Part shown: one piece after another, positions 35,213 to 45,465 of the stretch
How positions within the stretch are numbered: the first letter of the stretch is position 1
How the letters are laid out: the number at the start of each line of letters is the position of its first letter
NCBI GenBank assembly: GCA_021234155.1
Contig: JAJEKV010000004.1
Coordinates: forward strand, 5,894,109-5,958,108
Source of the DNA: Isoetes taiwanensis
Taxonomy: Eukaryota; Streptophyta; Lycopodiopsida; Isoetales; Isoetaceae
Length of the DNA: 64,000 nucleotides
Direction: 5' to 3'
The notes under the pieces: model-generated
The model's database searches: none
Seen by the model: the letters and a program-made list of their open reading frames with translations, nothing else
What the model was told of the DNA's origin: nothing
Made by a program: the position numbers and the translations under genes

Positions 35213-35851
35213 AAATGGCTCTCTACAGTAGATGCCAGGCCCATATGGTCAAAAGGGGAGTGCACTATTTCAAATGGCAAAAAGAAGGTGACATTGTACA
35301 ACAAGCTGGGAGAATTTGAAAGCATGAATTTCATTGAAGAAGAAATGCTATTGTCAAATCCTTGTGGGGAATTTGAGCTGAATACAATAGAGTTGGAGTC
35401 CAGCATGAAGATTCCTAAAGAATTAGTTTCTCCTAAACCAGGTAACTTTGCATACTTGTGGTTCGATGGTGGTGTCTCCAAAAGGTTTAATGTGGCTTCC
35501 TCTGCTGCTGTTCTCAAAGATTCTTCCAATAGGTTGTTGGCAAAAGTAGGAAGAATTTATCCTAACACCACTTCTAACATGGCAGAGTACAAAGCATTGA
35601 TTGCGTGTCTCCAAGAGGCAAGAAATTTAAGCATCGCTGACATAATCATCTTTGGAGATTCTCAGCTTGTCTGCAGGCAAATATTGGGAGAATATCAGGC
35701 TAAAAGTGAAGACATGATTCAGCTCAGAGATCAAGCTATGCATGAACTTAAGAATTTTGAGACCTGGGAGCTTTGTCATGTGCCAAGGGAGCAGAATTGT
35801 GAGGCTGACTCTTCATGCAAAAGTGTTTTACTTGAACACCTGGCTGAATGA
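35213..35851 (+). CDS. pol: B1 protease tail and archaeal-type RNase H
   Basis: Continues the frame cut at 24090. It begins KWLSTVDARPIWSKGECTIS (protease end), followed by a linker and an RNase HI domain. The acids are all present: Asp in LWFDGG, Glu in MAEYKAL, Asp in FGDSQLV and Asp in CEADSS. This is the same position relative to PR and RT as in A1, so the arrangement is shared by two diverged families. A TGA at 35849 stops the frame where A1 has a Gly codon. The same TGA is in copy 2. Downstream RT sequence remains in the same frame. Confidence 0.85.
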   Translation, partial: KWLSTVDARPIWSKGECTISNGKKKVTLYNKLGEFESMNFIEEEMLLSNPCGEFELNTIELESSMKIPKELVSPKPGNFAYLWFDGGVSKRFNVASSAAVLKDSSNRLLAKVGRIYPNTTSNMAEYKALIACLQEARNLSIADIIIFGDSQLVCRQILGEYQAKSEDMIQLRDQAMHELKNFETWELCHVPREQNCEADSSCKSVLLEHLAE

Positions 35852-36946
35852 GCAATACAAGAAGAAGAGCTGGAAAAGAAAGATCTGCAACAATTATACC
35901 CTATTTTGGTAATCAATGCAAGTGAAGACAAACAGGTAAAAGAAATTAAGGTCAATAAGAGAGGACTAGATAGAGTGCTATATTTTGGTGATTTGTTTAA
36001 AGAGGAGGATGATGCCTTTGTTACTAAATTCTTTGATGATTGGAAATATATTTTTGCTTGGGATTATGATGAATTGGTTGGAGTTGACAAAAGCATTTGT
36101 GAGTTTGAAATCAAGATCAAGGAAGGTATGAGACCTATTGTGCAAAAGTTAAGAAGAATTAATGCATCTCTGTTAGGTCTAATTAAGGAAGAGTTATACA
36201 AAATGAAAGATGCAGGTGTGATTGTAGAAATTGTGAATCCTGAGTGGCTATCTTGCATTGTTCATGTTGAAAAGAAAAACAAGACCATTAGAATTTGCAT
36301 TGATTATAGGGATCTGAACAAGGCCACTATCAAAGATTGTTATTCATTGCCATTTCTAGAAGAAGTTTTGCATGTTGTGGCAGGAAAAGAAATTTATTCA
36401 TTCTTAGATGGCTTTTCGGTTTTAATCAAATTAGCATCAAGGAAAAGGATCAGCCAAAAACTTCATTTATTACACCTTGGGAACGTTTGCCATGAAAAGG
36501 ATGCCTTTTGGGTTAATGAATGCTTCTGCAACATTCCAGAGAGCCATGGATACAATTTTTAGAGATATGCCTGCTAACACTTTTCGTGTGTTCTTAGATG
36601 ACCTCTGCTTGGGAACTTCTCTTGAAAAACATTTTGATATGCTGACTATGTTGTTTGCCTTGTGTAGAAAAGGAGGAGTTAGTTTGAATCCAAAAAAATG
36701 TGTTTTCCTATCCTCAAGAGGAGAACTGCTTGGACATGTGGTGTCTACAAATGTATTCAAATAGCTGAAACCAAGATTGAAGCTTTAAAAAGGTTGGCAC
36801 CTCCAAAAACCCTCAAGCAGGTTAAAAGTTTCATGGGGATGACCAGCTTCTTGAGAATGTATGTCCCTCATTTTTCTCACACTATCCAATCTCTAACCTC
36901 ACAAAGGTTGGAAAATTTTCCAAAAGTGAGAGTAAACGTATTCTGA
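35852..36946 (+). pseudogene. pol: B1 reverse transcriptase, frameshifted
   Basis: In frame with the preceding RNase H after the TGA. It carries CIDYRDLNKATIKDCYSLPF, FSFLDGF, then after a frameshift near 36417 (CAG to CG compared with A1) and another near 36480 PFGLMNASATFQRAMDTIF and FLDDLCLGT. A further break lies near 36760. The active site is again FLDD. It is a sister of the A-family RT. Confidence 0.85.
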
Positions 36947-37755
36947 TAGATTGGGATGAACAAGGCCAAGAGTCTTTCGATAAAATTACAGATGCCATTT
37001 GTAATTCCATCCTGCTCAAGCCACCTGATCTAGAGAAACCCTTCAAGGCTTATATTAGTGTCACAAAAAGAGTAATTGGTTTGGCTTTGCTGCAAGAAGA
37101 TCATGTGATTGCTTTTGCAAGCAAGATGTGGTCTGACACTGAACTGAGGTATCCCAGGTTGGAAGAGAGTGCAGCAGCCTTGATGTTCTTGATAGAGAGA
37201 CAAGGGCACCTACTTCAAAACAGTCAAGTTCAAGTATTTATGAGGCAGAATCCTTTATCACTTCTTTTTGCTAAAAAACAACCAAAAGCTAAACTGTGCA
37301 GGTGGGCTTGTAAGGTCCAAGCTTATGATATTATTGTGAAAGTGGTAAAGCTGATTGAGAATCCCAGTTCTTATCTTCCCTATGTGCTCTTTGAGCATGA
37401 AGATCAAGATAGTTTATGTAATGATGATAATATGACTAACTTGGTTTCTTTTGATGCAGAGAATACAGATTGGCAGCATGACATTAGAAATTATCTTGAG
37501 AACAATGAGGTACCCGAAAATTTGAGCAGCAGTCAAGAGAGGAGATTTAAAGACAAGTGCAAAAAGTTCAGGCTGATCGAGGGTGTTTCATGCAAAATTG
37601 ATAAGGAAGGAATCTTGTTGAGGTGTGTGGATGAGGAAGAAGCCAGAATGATAATTGAAGCATGTCATGAAGGAGTATGTGGAGGACATTTTGCAGCGGA
37701 TACAACTGCAAAAAAGATCTTGAGGTCAGGATATTTTTGGCCTGGATTGCTATAA
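36947..37755 (+). pseudogene. pol: B1 gypsy-type RNase H and H2C2 finger
   Basis: The open part is 37081-37755; upstream residues are in broken frames. It shows YISVTKRVIGLALLQ, ELRYPRLEESAAALMF, FMRQNPLSLLF and KLCRWACKVQAYDI, then CHEGVCGGH of the integrase zinc finger. As in A1, the usual catalytic Asp positions read YISV and RQNPL. The frame ends near 37755, where about ten bases present in A1 are missing, so the finger's second half is out of frame. Confidence 0.82.
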
Positions 37756-37858
37756 TACTATAAAGTGCTGTCATAAATGTCAGATTTTTGGTAGGAAAAC
37801 TCTACAACCAGTAGCCCTTACTGTAATAACAACCCCTGGACCCTTTCAAACATGGGGT

Positions 37859-38737
37859 TTGGACTTCATAGGCCCCATAGATCCAACCTCCTCAGCTCAA
37901 CACCAGTTTATACTGGTGGCCACTGATTATTTTACCAAATGGGCAGAAGCAATTCCTTTGAGAGAAGCTAATGCTCAAGCTACTGCAAGATTCCTCCATG
38001 AAAACATTTGTGCCAGATTTGGCATTCCCTTCAAAATAATCTCTGAGAGAGGTAGCCAATTTATCAATCATACAATTGCACTCTTGCTCGCCACCTTAAA
38101 AGTCAAGCACACCAAGAGTTCATCCTATTATCCTCAAGGCAATGGCCAAGCAGAATCAACCAACAAGGTTCTCAAATCTATTCTAAAAAAAACCATCAGT
38201 GTATCAAGAAAAGATTGGCATCTAAAGCTCCATGATGCACTTTGGGCATACAGGACTACTATCAAAACAACTACAAAACACACTCCTTTTAGTCTGGTGT
38301 ATGGCATAGAGTCAGTATTGCCCATTGAATTAGAACTTCCATCACTTAGGCTGGCTTATCAAATAAATTTGGAAATGGATGAAGCTCTAAAGGAAAGGTT
38401 TGTGAGATTGACGCAGCTTGAAGAACATAGATATGAAGCAGAAAATGCTATCATGATTAAAAAGGCTAAAGACATTGCAGCCTTTAAGGCAGCTCATAAA
38501 TTGCAGGGAGTCTTAAAAAAGGGAGAGATGGTGTTGAAATGGAACAAAGCAAGAAAGGAGATAGCATATAAGTTTGAGAATCTATGGGAAGGACCTTTTG
38601 AAGTGATTGGTACAGCTGGCAAAGATTCATATTGGTTAAGAGACGTTTCTGATGGCAGAGAGTTGACAAACCCCATCAATATTGTGCACCTAAAAAGGTA
38701 TTGGCAACAGCATGTTGCCCTTGCTCTGTTCAATTAA
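37859..38737 (+). CDS. pol: B1 integrase, second catalytic Asp replaced by Glu
   Basis: 292-residue frame, open to TAA at 38735. It carries MDFIGPIDP (first Asp), SERGSQF where the family has SDRGTQF, and YYPQGNGQAES (Glu). The C-terminal GEMVLKW, LWEGPFEVIG and LKRYWQQHVAL are intact. The Asp-to-Glu change (GAC to GAG) is present in copy 2 too, so it predates the duplication. Such a substitution in the DDE triad is expected to abolish or strongly reduce strand transfer. Confidence 0.88.
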   Translation: MDFIGPIDPTSSAQHQFILVATDYFTKWAEAIPLREANAQATARFLHENICARFGIPFKIISERGSQFINHTIALLLATLKVKHTKSSSYYPQGNGQAESTNKVLKSILKKTISVSRKDWHLKLHDALWAYRTTIKTTTKHTPFSLVYGIESVLPIELELPSLRLAYQINLEMDEALKERFVRLTQLEEHRYEAENAIMIKKAKDIAAFKAAHKLQGVLKKGEMVLKWNKARKEIAYKFENLWEGPFEVIGTAGKDSYWLRDVSDGRELTNPINIVHLKRYWQQHVALALFN

Positions 38738-39457
38738 AATTCTCAGAAAAATATAGGTAGGATTAGTTAACACGTCATTTGGAAAAGTAAAAAACAGTAA
38801 AAAGGCAAAACACAAAAAAATCTTAAACAAAGAAAAAACAAAATATTGAGTTAGTTCCAGTGAATTAAGTTCTACTTTTAAGTTTATGGCTTATGTGCTA
38901 ACTAGTTTCTAGTGTTGCAAGGACAAAAGGACTGTGCAAATTATGATCAAGTGAAGGACAGATCAAATACTAATCATGGCTCCATGCAGTTGCATCTGAA
39001 GATTGCACTCATACATCTCTTTAATCACAACACACCATGCTTCATCATCCAAAGTTGCTGCCATTTTTCCCACAACAGCAACTTGTCTAAACTAACAAGT
39101 TTTATTTCCACATGCAGGTGCATTCTAATATCCACATTCATTATCACCTGATCAAGAGTTGACCTCATTACATCTAGAGACCTTCCACATCCTCACAAAT
39201 CCCCAAGCTGCTGTCACACTTCCATCCAGCAGCTCTCTTCTCCTAAAGAGATTTACTTTCCATGCAGGTTCATCTAAAAAAGGCCAGTTTCATATACACA
39301 CTCATAGCACCATATTTGTTTCTTTCAAATCCATTTGCGGGTTCATTGAGTTGCCAAACATATTCTCACATTGGCAACCAGCTGGAGTTATGTCATGAAG
39401 TACAAGCAGCAAGTCAAAGGGGCTGGTAGACCAGCCTTTTCTTTCAGTTTGGCATAA
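38738..39457 (+). repeat. B1 3' UTR with CATGCAGGT units
   Basis: Non-coding. CATGCAGGTGCA lies near 39112 and CATGCAGGTTCA near 39263, about 150 bp apart and each after a T-rich run, as in the A family. A perfect hairpin GGCTGG-TAGA-CCAGCC is at 39421-39436, followed by a pyrimidine tract and TTGGCATAA next to the LTR. Confidence 0.7.
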
Positions 39458-39958
39458 TGCTGCCATGCTATGGCAGCATGGAAGAGCTAAGCATATTTTT
39501 GGACTGATCCTTACACTTTGATCTGAATTGCAAGGCACTAGAAGAATGCTTCACTAGCATGCATTAAGAACTTGCAGAGCAAGAGAAGGACAATTGACTC
39601 AAGTCACTCAAAAGAGACAAAAGAAGAATCAAGCAAAGGAAAAGAAAAGAAGGAAAAAGAGAAGACCCCTTGAAGATCATCTCATGGCATGTGATCACTT
39701 GTGTTCTTGGCATCTTTGTGCATTTTGACTCCCATTCCACATTCCCCATACCTTCACCACCATAAAACACCCATTAGACTTTGATTCCATGCATACAACT
39801 CTGGCTCTTCTAGCTGGAAGGTGTTTGATGCAGTGAATCGCCAGTGCGTCATTAGTTGGCAAAGCGAACTCTAGTGCGTCGCCAAGCCGGCAATAGCAGC
39901 CAGATCTGCCTGAAGGATCAAACTTGAAATGCTTCAATTTTAAGCTTAGATTTGCAGG
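39458..39958 (+). repeat. B-type 3' LTR start
   Basis: Starts TGCTGCCATGCTATGGCAGCA (9-bp stem, loop GCT). The sequence is shared with copy 2 (58855 to about 59348) until about 39958. Whether the LTR itself continues into 39959-40812 is unknown, because copy 2 is deleted there. Confidence 0.7.
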
Positions 39959-40812
39959 AAACAATTTATAGGCATGGCAGTTCTGCTTTGATCCAAGTTG
40001 GATCCAACTAAATCTTTGCTAAATCCAAGTCGAGTCCACTTCAAACATTAGAGTTTTTTTGAGGTCAAATAAGGGCCTCCTAAGAATATATTAAAGGGGC
40101 CACCACGTAGGATCCCGAACCTAGCTTCCCCCCCTCCATACCTAACTTTCACTCTCCCCTAACCTAACTACCTAACCTCCGAACCTAACCCCGCAATCAT
40201 TATTTCCTAACGACCTGAATATTTGATGATTATATCTAGGATTTTCGTTTTCCCACTTTCGAGCTTATGCCATCGAGCTTCAGCGCCATCGATCGAGCTT
40301 GCCCTCGCGCCATCGACCTTGCCATCGCGCCATCGAGCGCCAACGATCTTGCCATCGCGCCCAGGCAGTTTTTGAATTCGAATTATGGCGGATTCTTGCC
40401 AGCAAATAGAGCGAAAATTTTCAATTTCGCTCTGTTTGTTGGCAAGAATCTTCCTAATTCTAATCTCTGCTCCGGTTCTCGGTCTTTTGCAACGTCAATG
40501 GCAAAGGTATTTGGTTTCCGAGTCGTCATTGCATTCCTTTGAGTGTTCTTCCTTCTAATACTTCTGTTTCAGGATCAAACTAATTCCGAGGGTCAATTTA
40601 GAGTGCAAGTGCCAAAAGAATGCCTGCCTTACAGGAATAAGTTCACTTGGAAGCAACCAATAGATGAAGATGCATTGCGAGCTTCTGGAGCCATGAATAT
40701 AGACCTCTCGGGCTAAAGGCCAACCAGTATCCATGTGATCCTTTCACTCGAGCCCATCCAAACTTCCACTCTGCATCCGGTCTTATTGAATTTGCTTGTA
40801 AGGGACAGCAGG
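39959..40812 (+). other. Unique CpG-rich island with possible two-exon reading frame
   Basis: Found only once in the window and unlike the LTRs around it. It has a TATA-like TATATTAAA near 40088, pyrimidine-rich CCTAAC-type sequence at about 40150-40195, and a CpG cluster (about 14 CpG in 100 bp, 40259-40360). An ATG at 40267 opens 80 codons to AAG at 40506, followed by a plausible intron GTATTT...TTTCAG (40507-40572). A further 47 in-phase codons end at TAA. Another open stretch then lies in a shifted frame up to 40812, where a minus-strand LTR is inserted. The protein is not recognised. It could be a host or captured gene fragment, or an LTR leader. Confidence 0.4.
40380..40460 (+). other. 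Fold-back hairpin, 26-bp stem
   Basis: Left arm 40391-40416, loop 40417-40424, right arm 40425-40450. 24 of 26 positions pair as Watson-Crick and the other two would be G-U pairs in plus-strand RNA. An outer stem GAATTA / TAATTC (40380-40385 / 40455-40460) extends it across a small internal loop. It lies inside the CpG-rich island. It could be a miRNA-like precursor, a small fold-back element or an RNA regulatory hairpin; nothing here decides which. Confidence 0.6.
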
Positions 40813-41562
40813 TGTTGACCCTAAACCTGGCTTAAAGGTCAACCACAAGGAACCAATTCAAGTTTTCACTCAAATTGGGGTTAGAACCTCCAGATCACTT
40901 GAGGTGATCAGTCTATGCGAGGAAATCCCAAAAACAAGTTCAAAAAGTTTGAGTTCTATACCTTTCCCATTTCCAAAAAATGGTACCTTTGCCAAAACAA
41001 ATGTGGTGTCGAGGTGCAGATCGATCTTTTAAGTCAGATGCAATAGACTTGGTCAAAAAAGTGGTAGTTAACCAACAGTAAAACCTCTGACCAAGTCAGA
41101 GACTTAATCTGTGAGTTATTCGAGCTCAAAGTGGGGTCAAATTTTGGTCAATAGAGGTCAAATGTAGAAAACAGTGATCAGAAATTGAGATTTGGAGTTG
41201 CCAATCATCTTCTTGAGAAATTCCAAAGTAGATAGGTTGCAATGGTGCTAGGGAAGAGGGGCAATCAATCAAATCTTCATTTGGATGTGTAGAAGTATTT
41301 TTTGTGACTAGATTTGGCAAAATACAGTCAAAACCGTCCAAACCCGAGAGCAATTTTTTTTTTTTGAATTTGAGCTATACTTGGTATTTTTGAATGATTC
41401 CAACTCCTTTGGTTTGCACAGCCCTAAGAATAGATGGCAAGTGGTCCAAAAGAATAGTGAAACACACTAGAATTTTCTGTAGAATATTTTGTAGCAAGAA
41501 TTGTAGAATAACATATCAGAAATGGATTTGACAACTTGCAATCGATTTGAATTGATATGGAG
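40813..41562 (-). repeat. C-type LTR, 3' part (3' LTR of element E lineage)
   Basis: Minus-strand LTR ending at 40813 (TGTTGACCC on the plus strand). It contains the characteristic GGAGGTTCTAA and the sequence matching 23060-23570 in reverse. It is interrupted at 41563 by a D-type LTR. Its 5' part corresponds to 60924-62147 in copy 2, giving a full LTR of about 2 kb. No PBS lies next to the end at 40813, so this is a 3' or solo LTR. Confidence 0.65.
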
Positions 41563-43997
41563 TGTTGATGGCAAACCTGGCTAAACCACCAACCTCAGGT
41601 CAAAGAAGTAATAATCTTGGTCTAGGACCTCCAGATCACTTGAGGTGATCACTCGTGGCTGAATATCTCGTGTTTAGACCTCCGTAAAACAAGATTTCAC
41701 TAGTTTCCCTAAAGCCAAAAAGCTAGTCTTGTTCTAACAGTACGTAAAACCAATGCACTCGACATTTTGAACCCAAGTAAGCATAGCATGATACAATGAT
41801 ATGTGAAAAAAGTGTTGTAGAAAGTCTATGCAAAGAATCTCCACAAGCTTGGTGAGGAATATTGATTCTTGACTAAGTCGAAACTAGTCAATGGACTGGA
41901 CAAAGGTACCTAAATTTTGCCAAATGAAAACGATGATGAATTTTTGATCCAACTAAATCTTGACAAAGAACACGAGACCCGCATAATAAGTGCATGCTAT
42001 TTTCAAGGTCAAAAATTCAGTGTGTGATTTAAAAACATGTCTAAGCATCTAATATCTATAGAAAGAATGAGACAGACTTTGAAACATTAGGAGATTGATC
42101 TTTCCCCCTTTCTTTTACTTTTTTTTAACTTTTCCTTTCCCAAACGATTGTACTAAATGCAACTAGAGCCTCTGGATGCAACCAGATACATATGTATGTA
42201 GTTTTTTTTCTTTTTATTTTTCAAGTTAATTCAGATGCAAATGCTACAAATGATATTTTCCAAGGTCGATTTTCATTCAACTGAATCGAGTCATCACATT
42301 TGATATCATGTTAATGATCAAGATGATCAATCAACAGACATCTCTAAAAACACACAAATCATGAATTTTTGGATACAAATTGATCATAATATGCCTCGTG
42401 ACTGATTTCTTAAGGCGTGAGGATCTCTCAAAGATCAAATTCCGACTTCACTCTTCTTCGTACTTCGTCTTCGAATCGCGCAAAAAGCCCACAAATTTCT
42501 CTCGCTTGAACAAATCCCCTTTTTAAAATCTCTCTTTCCCACGGATCTTGGCAAATTCAGAATCTTGGCTATGATTCTGGTCGGTTTAGGTGTTTCTTTG
42601 TGTGCAGCAGGACAAAATGGTTAGCCAATGCAATGATTGCTTAGTTCGATCGAAGAAAAAAATAGGTTCTTGGCAAGTTAGATTTTAGGGTTCGGAGTTT
42701 TTCTCAAGAACAATTATCCCACAGGCAGGAATGAAAAAGTCGGCCAAGGTATAAATAGAGATCCATTTTCCTGTTTATTGATTACGTGGTCTCCTCCCAC
42801 GCCAAGCTCGGCTCGTGTTTCGACTTGGCATGCCAGGGGGGACGCCACTTGGCAGAGGATGAGAGGGTAGATAGATGGGGGAGTAGATGTAGGTAGGTTT
42901 TACCATTTTTTTTAAATGAGGCACTTTTCCCAAGGAAGTCATTTAGAAGGTCAATATAAACTCTTTTTTCAAAAATGTTTGTGCCACGTGGCATGATTTC
43001 ATGAGGGTTACCAGGTGGTATCATCAAATTTTCAAATGCAATACTTTGATTTTTTTGTGGGAAAAATAAATGGAGTGAGTAGGCATGGGACTTGGTGAGG
43101 TGGCAAAAATGATGATGATGTGGCCCTTAAGGGTTGGTAACCATCTTTTCCCTTAGTCAAAATGATTTTTGGCAATAGGTTTAGAATGTGGCAAGGAGGA
43201 AGAACAAGGCTAATAGGCTCATTTTCCAAGCATTTCAATCTTATGGTTGACCAACTTTTTGGGTTTGGTCAAAACTTGCCTAGTCATCATTTGATGATGT
43301 AAGGTGATGTGATGATGTAGAATGATGTAATGATGTTGAGTGATGTAATGGTGTGGAGTGATGTGATGATGTGGACACTTGTTGCTTAGGTGGCAACTTG
43401 GTGGATGACATATGGAAGTGGCAGTTGATGAGTGGACCAAAGTGGCTTTGTAGGTGATGACATGTGTATCTAGTCATCATGCCATGTCACTTAGAGGTGG
43501 TGACTAGGCAAACTCGTGTTCAGCTTTTCCTTCCCTTTTTTGTATTTTGGCTAGCATGCTTTTTGGCTTTAGCCACTTGGTGTGAAGTGTGTGATAATGG
43601 AATGGTGTGATGAAAAATGATGATATAAAACTTGATGCTTAGGCAATCTTTTGGTGTAACAACTTTTTGAAAATGTGCCTTAGGTAGTGGTAGGTCAACT
43701 ATGGAACAAAAGGCTATGAGTGAGATGCATAATGGTATAGGGTGATGGTATGTTGGAAATGAGGTAGATGTGAGGGAGTGGAATAGAAATGACAACATGA
43801 AGGAGAAAAGATCCCACTTCATAGCTTGCAAACTTCATAGGGGTCTTCCAAACTTCTAGATGCTTAGATCCTCTCAATGTGTGACCTTGATTCCAGTTCA
43901 ATGTCTTCACTTGGTTCTTCAACATAGTATCTTCCTTTTTCCTGCAACATGAATAAGATTTGATGGCACCTTGCCATGTTGCCATAGCAGGGCAACA
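41563..43997 (-). repeat. D-type LTR, full length
   Basis: 2435 bp on the minus strand. It starts at 43997 with TGTTGCCCTGCTATGGCAACA and ends at 41563 (TGTTGATGG on the plus strand). The left flank TGGAG (41558-41562) matches TGGAG at 60919-60923, beside the same LTR in copy 2. It contains a degenerate TGATG-type repeat at about 43283-43377 and a G-box core at 42985. Internal element sequence adjoins at 43998, so it acts as a 3' LTR here. Confidence 0.75.
43283..43377. repeat. Degenerate TGATGT microsatellite in D LTR
   Basis: Runs of TGATGT with short variable spacers. The same array is at about 60203-60298. Simple-sequence expansion inside the LTR; the histidine-rich frames it opens are not genes. 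Confidence 0.7.
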
Positions 43998-44936
43998 TCA
44001 TGCTAAACAAGGAAAAGGAATGGCTGGTCCCCCTCAGCCTTGTGAGAGTAAAAAAAAAAGCAGAGAATGGAATGTGACAAAAGCGTGATGATGGTAGTGC
44101 AAGAGAATGAAAAACTTGAGAATATGGGCAGCAAAAAAAGGTGATGTAAGGAAGAAAAAATGGAAATGGTATTGGAGAAAATCTGTGGATGGATATGGTG
44201 ATGTGAATGATGCTTGAGTGAATGTCTTCAAGGGTGTTTGTATGGAGCTGGAATAGTGACTTGTCTTGAGAGTGATTTGACTAGTAACTTGACTTGACTT
44301 GCTTGACTTCATTTGAAAGATGTATGGAGCAGAAAACGAGACTTGAGTTGGGAATTTTTGAGACTTAAGCCACCTCTATGGAAGGCTATGGAAGGTAGCA
44401 GGCTGGTTCTCTCTTTTTTTTGAAAATGATTTGGGAAGCAAGGGCTAGATGAGAATGGATCAAAGGCGATGAAAATGAATGGAATGTATCGTGAACCCGC
44501 AAGTGTGGAAAAAATATGATGTTAGTACCCATGCTTCTCCCAGCCTAATTGTAGTAATGTTTAGCCGCTTGGGATCCCATCGCATGAAAGAATTCTCGGC
44601 TGATATGAATTGGAGGGCAACTATTTGCTCGTGGAGATTATTCGTGACCGGGTGAACCTGTCATGACACGCTCTACATATGTTAGAAAACAACTCCTCCT
44701 ATGCTTTCATGACTGTGAAACTCAACCTCGCAACATCATAATACACACAAGATATCGAGTTAAAACCTATTTTCTCTTTTTTTCTTTTTTTTCTCTTTTT
44801 TTTATTTTATTTTATGAAAGTAATTTCAAAATAACATCAAAAGAGCACAAGCATCCACATCTTTAAGGAACATGCCTATTAATTTTAAAGCTAGTGTCTC
44901 TAATAATTCAAGTGGCTAACTATCCAAATGGCTATT
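43998..44936 (-). other. 3' UTR of the deleted D/C minus-strand element
   Basis: Non-coding. Next to the LTR it has TCATGCTAAAC and a GGCTG...CAGCC hairpin-like string at about 44023-44041, as in the other families. The remainder is AT-rich with a T-rich run near 44775. No gene is seen. Confidence 0.55.
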
Positions 44937-45465
44937 CTATTCAAACAAACTCATACAAATATGTTGTTGCCAATATCTTTTTAGATGTAATATGTTTATA
45001 GGGTTCATGAGCTGCTGTCCTGTTGTGATATCTTCTAGGAAGTAAGAGTTTGTACCTGCTTGTCCACAGATTTTGTATGGCCCTTCCCATAAACAGTCAA
45101 ATTTACCTGCTGTGTTTTCCTTTGCCTTGTCCCATTTGAGAACTAGTTCCCCTTCTTTGAAACTTCCTTGCAATTTGTGAATGGCTTTGAATGCTGCATC
45201 TTTTGCCTTCTTCAAAGAAGATGACATTCTCTGCAAATCTCAAATCTCTTCTTCTAGATGGAGCAACCTATCAAACCTATCTTTGTATGCTTCCTCCATC
45301 TCGCATTTGAATCTTTAGAGCTAACCTTAAGGAAGGCAACTCTAGTTCCACTGGAACAACAACCTCAACACCCCTTCCTAGCAGTAAGTCATAGATATCA
45401 GATTCATCTCCATCTTCAAAAGCCACCACAATAAAGTTAGCAGCTACGCTTATGCCTTCAGACAA
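44937..45465 (-). pseudogene. pol: Protease-integrase fusion remnant
   Basis: Minus strand. 45465-45380 encodes a protease piece (GISVAANFIVVAFE, SDIYDLLLGR), and this runs directly into integrase sequence VVPVELELPSLRLA at about 45370. After a frameshift it continues with KKAKDAAFKAIHKLQGSFKEGELVLKW, LWEGPYKI and LHLKRYWQQHICM to the stop at 44937. RT, both RNase H domains and the integrase core are missing, about 3 kb compared with A1. A non-autonomous deletion derivative is the simplest reading. Confidence 0.82.

Noticed and set aside
40150-40195. CCTAAC-type repeats resembling telomere sequence
   Set aside because: Irregular spacing and fewer than six units; more like a pyrimidine-rich leader or telo-box than an interstitial telomere.
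42752-42762. TATAAATAG TATA box on the plus strand
   Set aside because: Lies antisense inside a minus-strand LTR with no plus-strand gene downstream; probably the reverse of the LTR's own TATTTATA.
43032-43985. Several minus-strand frames, His/Ser-rich
   Set aside because: They come from the TGATGT microsatellite and flanking LTR, which is non-coding in both copies.
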